The notes beneath the pieces are model-generated. The model saw only the letters and a program-made list of their open reading frames with translations. It did not search any database and had not been told where the DNA came from. A stretch of 64,000 bases of DNA from Lysobacter sp. (GTDB lineage Bacteria; Pseudomonadota; Gammaproteobacteria; Xanthomonadales; Xanthomonadaceae), in contig JASLDW010000019.1 of assembly GCA_030151365.1 (NCBI GenBank), forward strand, positions 1 through 64,000, in the 5' to 3' direction. This document shows positions 63,686 to 64,000 of this stretch, piece after piece. Made by a program: the position numbers and the translations under genes. Every line of letters starts with the position of its first letter. Positions within the stretch are counted from its first letter, which is position 1.

Positions 63686-64000
63686 TCAGCGGACGGCTGG
63701 CTTCGGCCCGACTTCGTTCGGGTCAGCCTTGTTGGCCACCACGTCGAGCACGCGGTCGCGCTGGAAATACACGGTGTACTGCGGGTAGACCCAGCGGTTG
63801 ATGGTCGGCCAGTCGCGCTTCTGGCCGCCGCGCGGGTCCATCTTCGATTGCGGGGCGCCGAATTGCTTCTGCACCTGGGCCATGGTCATGCCACGGGTCG
63901 GGTGCGGGGCGTTGATCGGCTGCTGCGCGCGAATGGCCAGGGGCGTGCTGGTATCGCCGGCAAACGCGGGCGTGGCGCAGGCGATGAAGGAAACGGCAGC
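63686..64000 (-). CDS. Small exported protein with a BamE/SmpA-like domain (partial, start beyond right edge)
   Basis: The frame is open to the window edge, giving 104 residues that begin inside a signal peptide (AVSFIACATPAFA, cleavage likely after AFA). The mature part has HPTRGMTMAQVQKQFGAP, which resembles the GMTxxQVxxxxGxP turn of the BamE/OmlA fold, then WPTINRWVYPQYTVYFQRDRVLDVV. A short outer-membrane or periplasmic protein is likely, but the role is unknown. It lies 7 bp downstream of the aguA start, upstream on the same strand, so it may be the first gene of that operon. Confidence 0.7.
   Translation of the reverse strand, partial: AAVSFIACATPAFAGDTSTPLAIRAQQPINAPHPTRGMTMAQVQKQFGAPQSKMDPRGGQKRDWPTINRWVYPQYTVYFQRDRVLDVVANKADPNEVGPKPAVR

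Overview
The window is a GC-rich (roughly two-thirds G+C by eye), densely packed bacterial chromosome segment. Gene content and order point to the gammaproteobacterial family Xanthomonadaceae/Lysobacteraceae (Lysobacter, Luteimonas or Thermomonas type). Supporting signs are cyoAB beside an MHS-type transporter, an hemN-ccoNOQPGHIS-fnr block, serC-pheA-hisC-aroA, uvrC-pgsA followed by tRNA-Gly and tRNA-Cys, and an agmatine deiminase pathway. Genus is inference; no rRNA is present. I see no rRNA, CRISPR array, complete prophage or insertion sequence.

Layout. 1-4.6 kb: start of a cytochrome bo3 quinol oxidase operon (cyoAB, leftward, running off the edge), a divergent MFS carrier, sdhE and ygfX. 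4.6-14.1 kb: an envelope-biogenesis run, all rightward and mostly overlapping: a single LolC/E-type permease with LolD, ComEC, an ExbB/ExbD pair, MsbA, LpxK, KdsB and a low-molecular-weight phosphatase. 14.1-17.9 kb: uvrC, pgsA, tRNA-Gly, tRNA-Cys, a persulfide-dioxygenase-like gene and an inverted tRNA-Leu with a 25-bp copy of its own 3' end nearby. 17.9-31.9 kb: an FMN-binding glutamate-synthase-like gene, three small genes, an FNR regulator, and the whole cbb3 oxidase set, its maturation genes and hemN. Perfect FNR boxes precede both ccoN and hemN. 32-36 kb: tRNA-Val, a PHA-type small protein, an exported protein related to MurQ and glucokinase regulatory protein, and a tail-anchored FHA protein. 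35-43 kb: serine and aromatic amino-acid genes, a membrane protein, a TonB-like protein, serS and tRNA-Ser. 43-52 kb: a GacA-like regulator, RNase E, RluC, a DUF6624 protein, PhhB, NfuA and a large proline-rich membrane protein. 52-64 kb: two small c-type cytochromes, an RND system with one adaptor and two different pump subunits, a TraB-family membrane protein, the AguB/AguA putrescine pathway and a partial BamE-like gene.

How it fits together. The window carries two terminal oxidases: the bo3 quinol oxidase and the high-affinity cbb3 oxidase. The cbb3 set has its copper ATPase, CcoG/H/S, the oxygen-independent heme enzyme HemN and an Fe-S FNR sensor, and the FNR boxes tie these into one low-oxygen circuit. 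The envelope block couples lipoprotein sorting, lipid A core supply and export. The least explained item is the exported MurQ/GKRP-like protein at 32.4-34.5 kb, whose relatives normally bind cytoplasmic phosphosugars.
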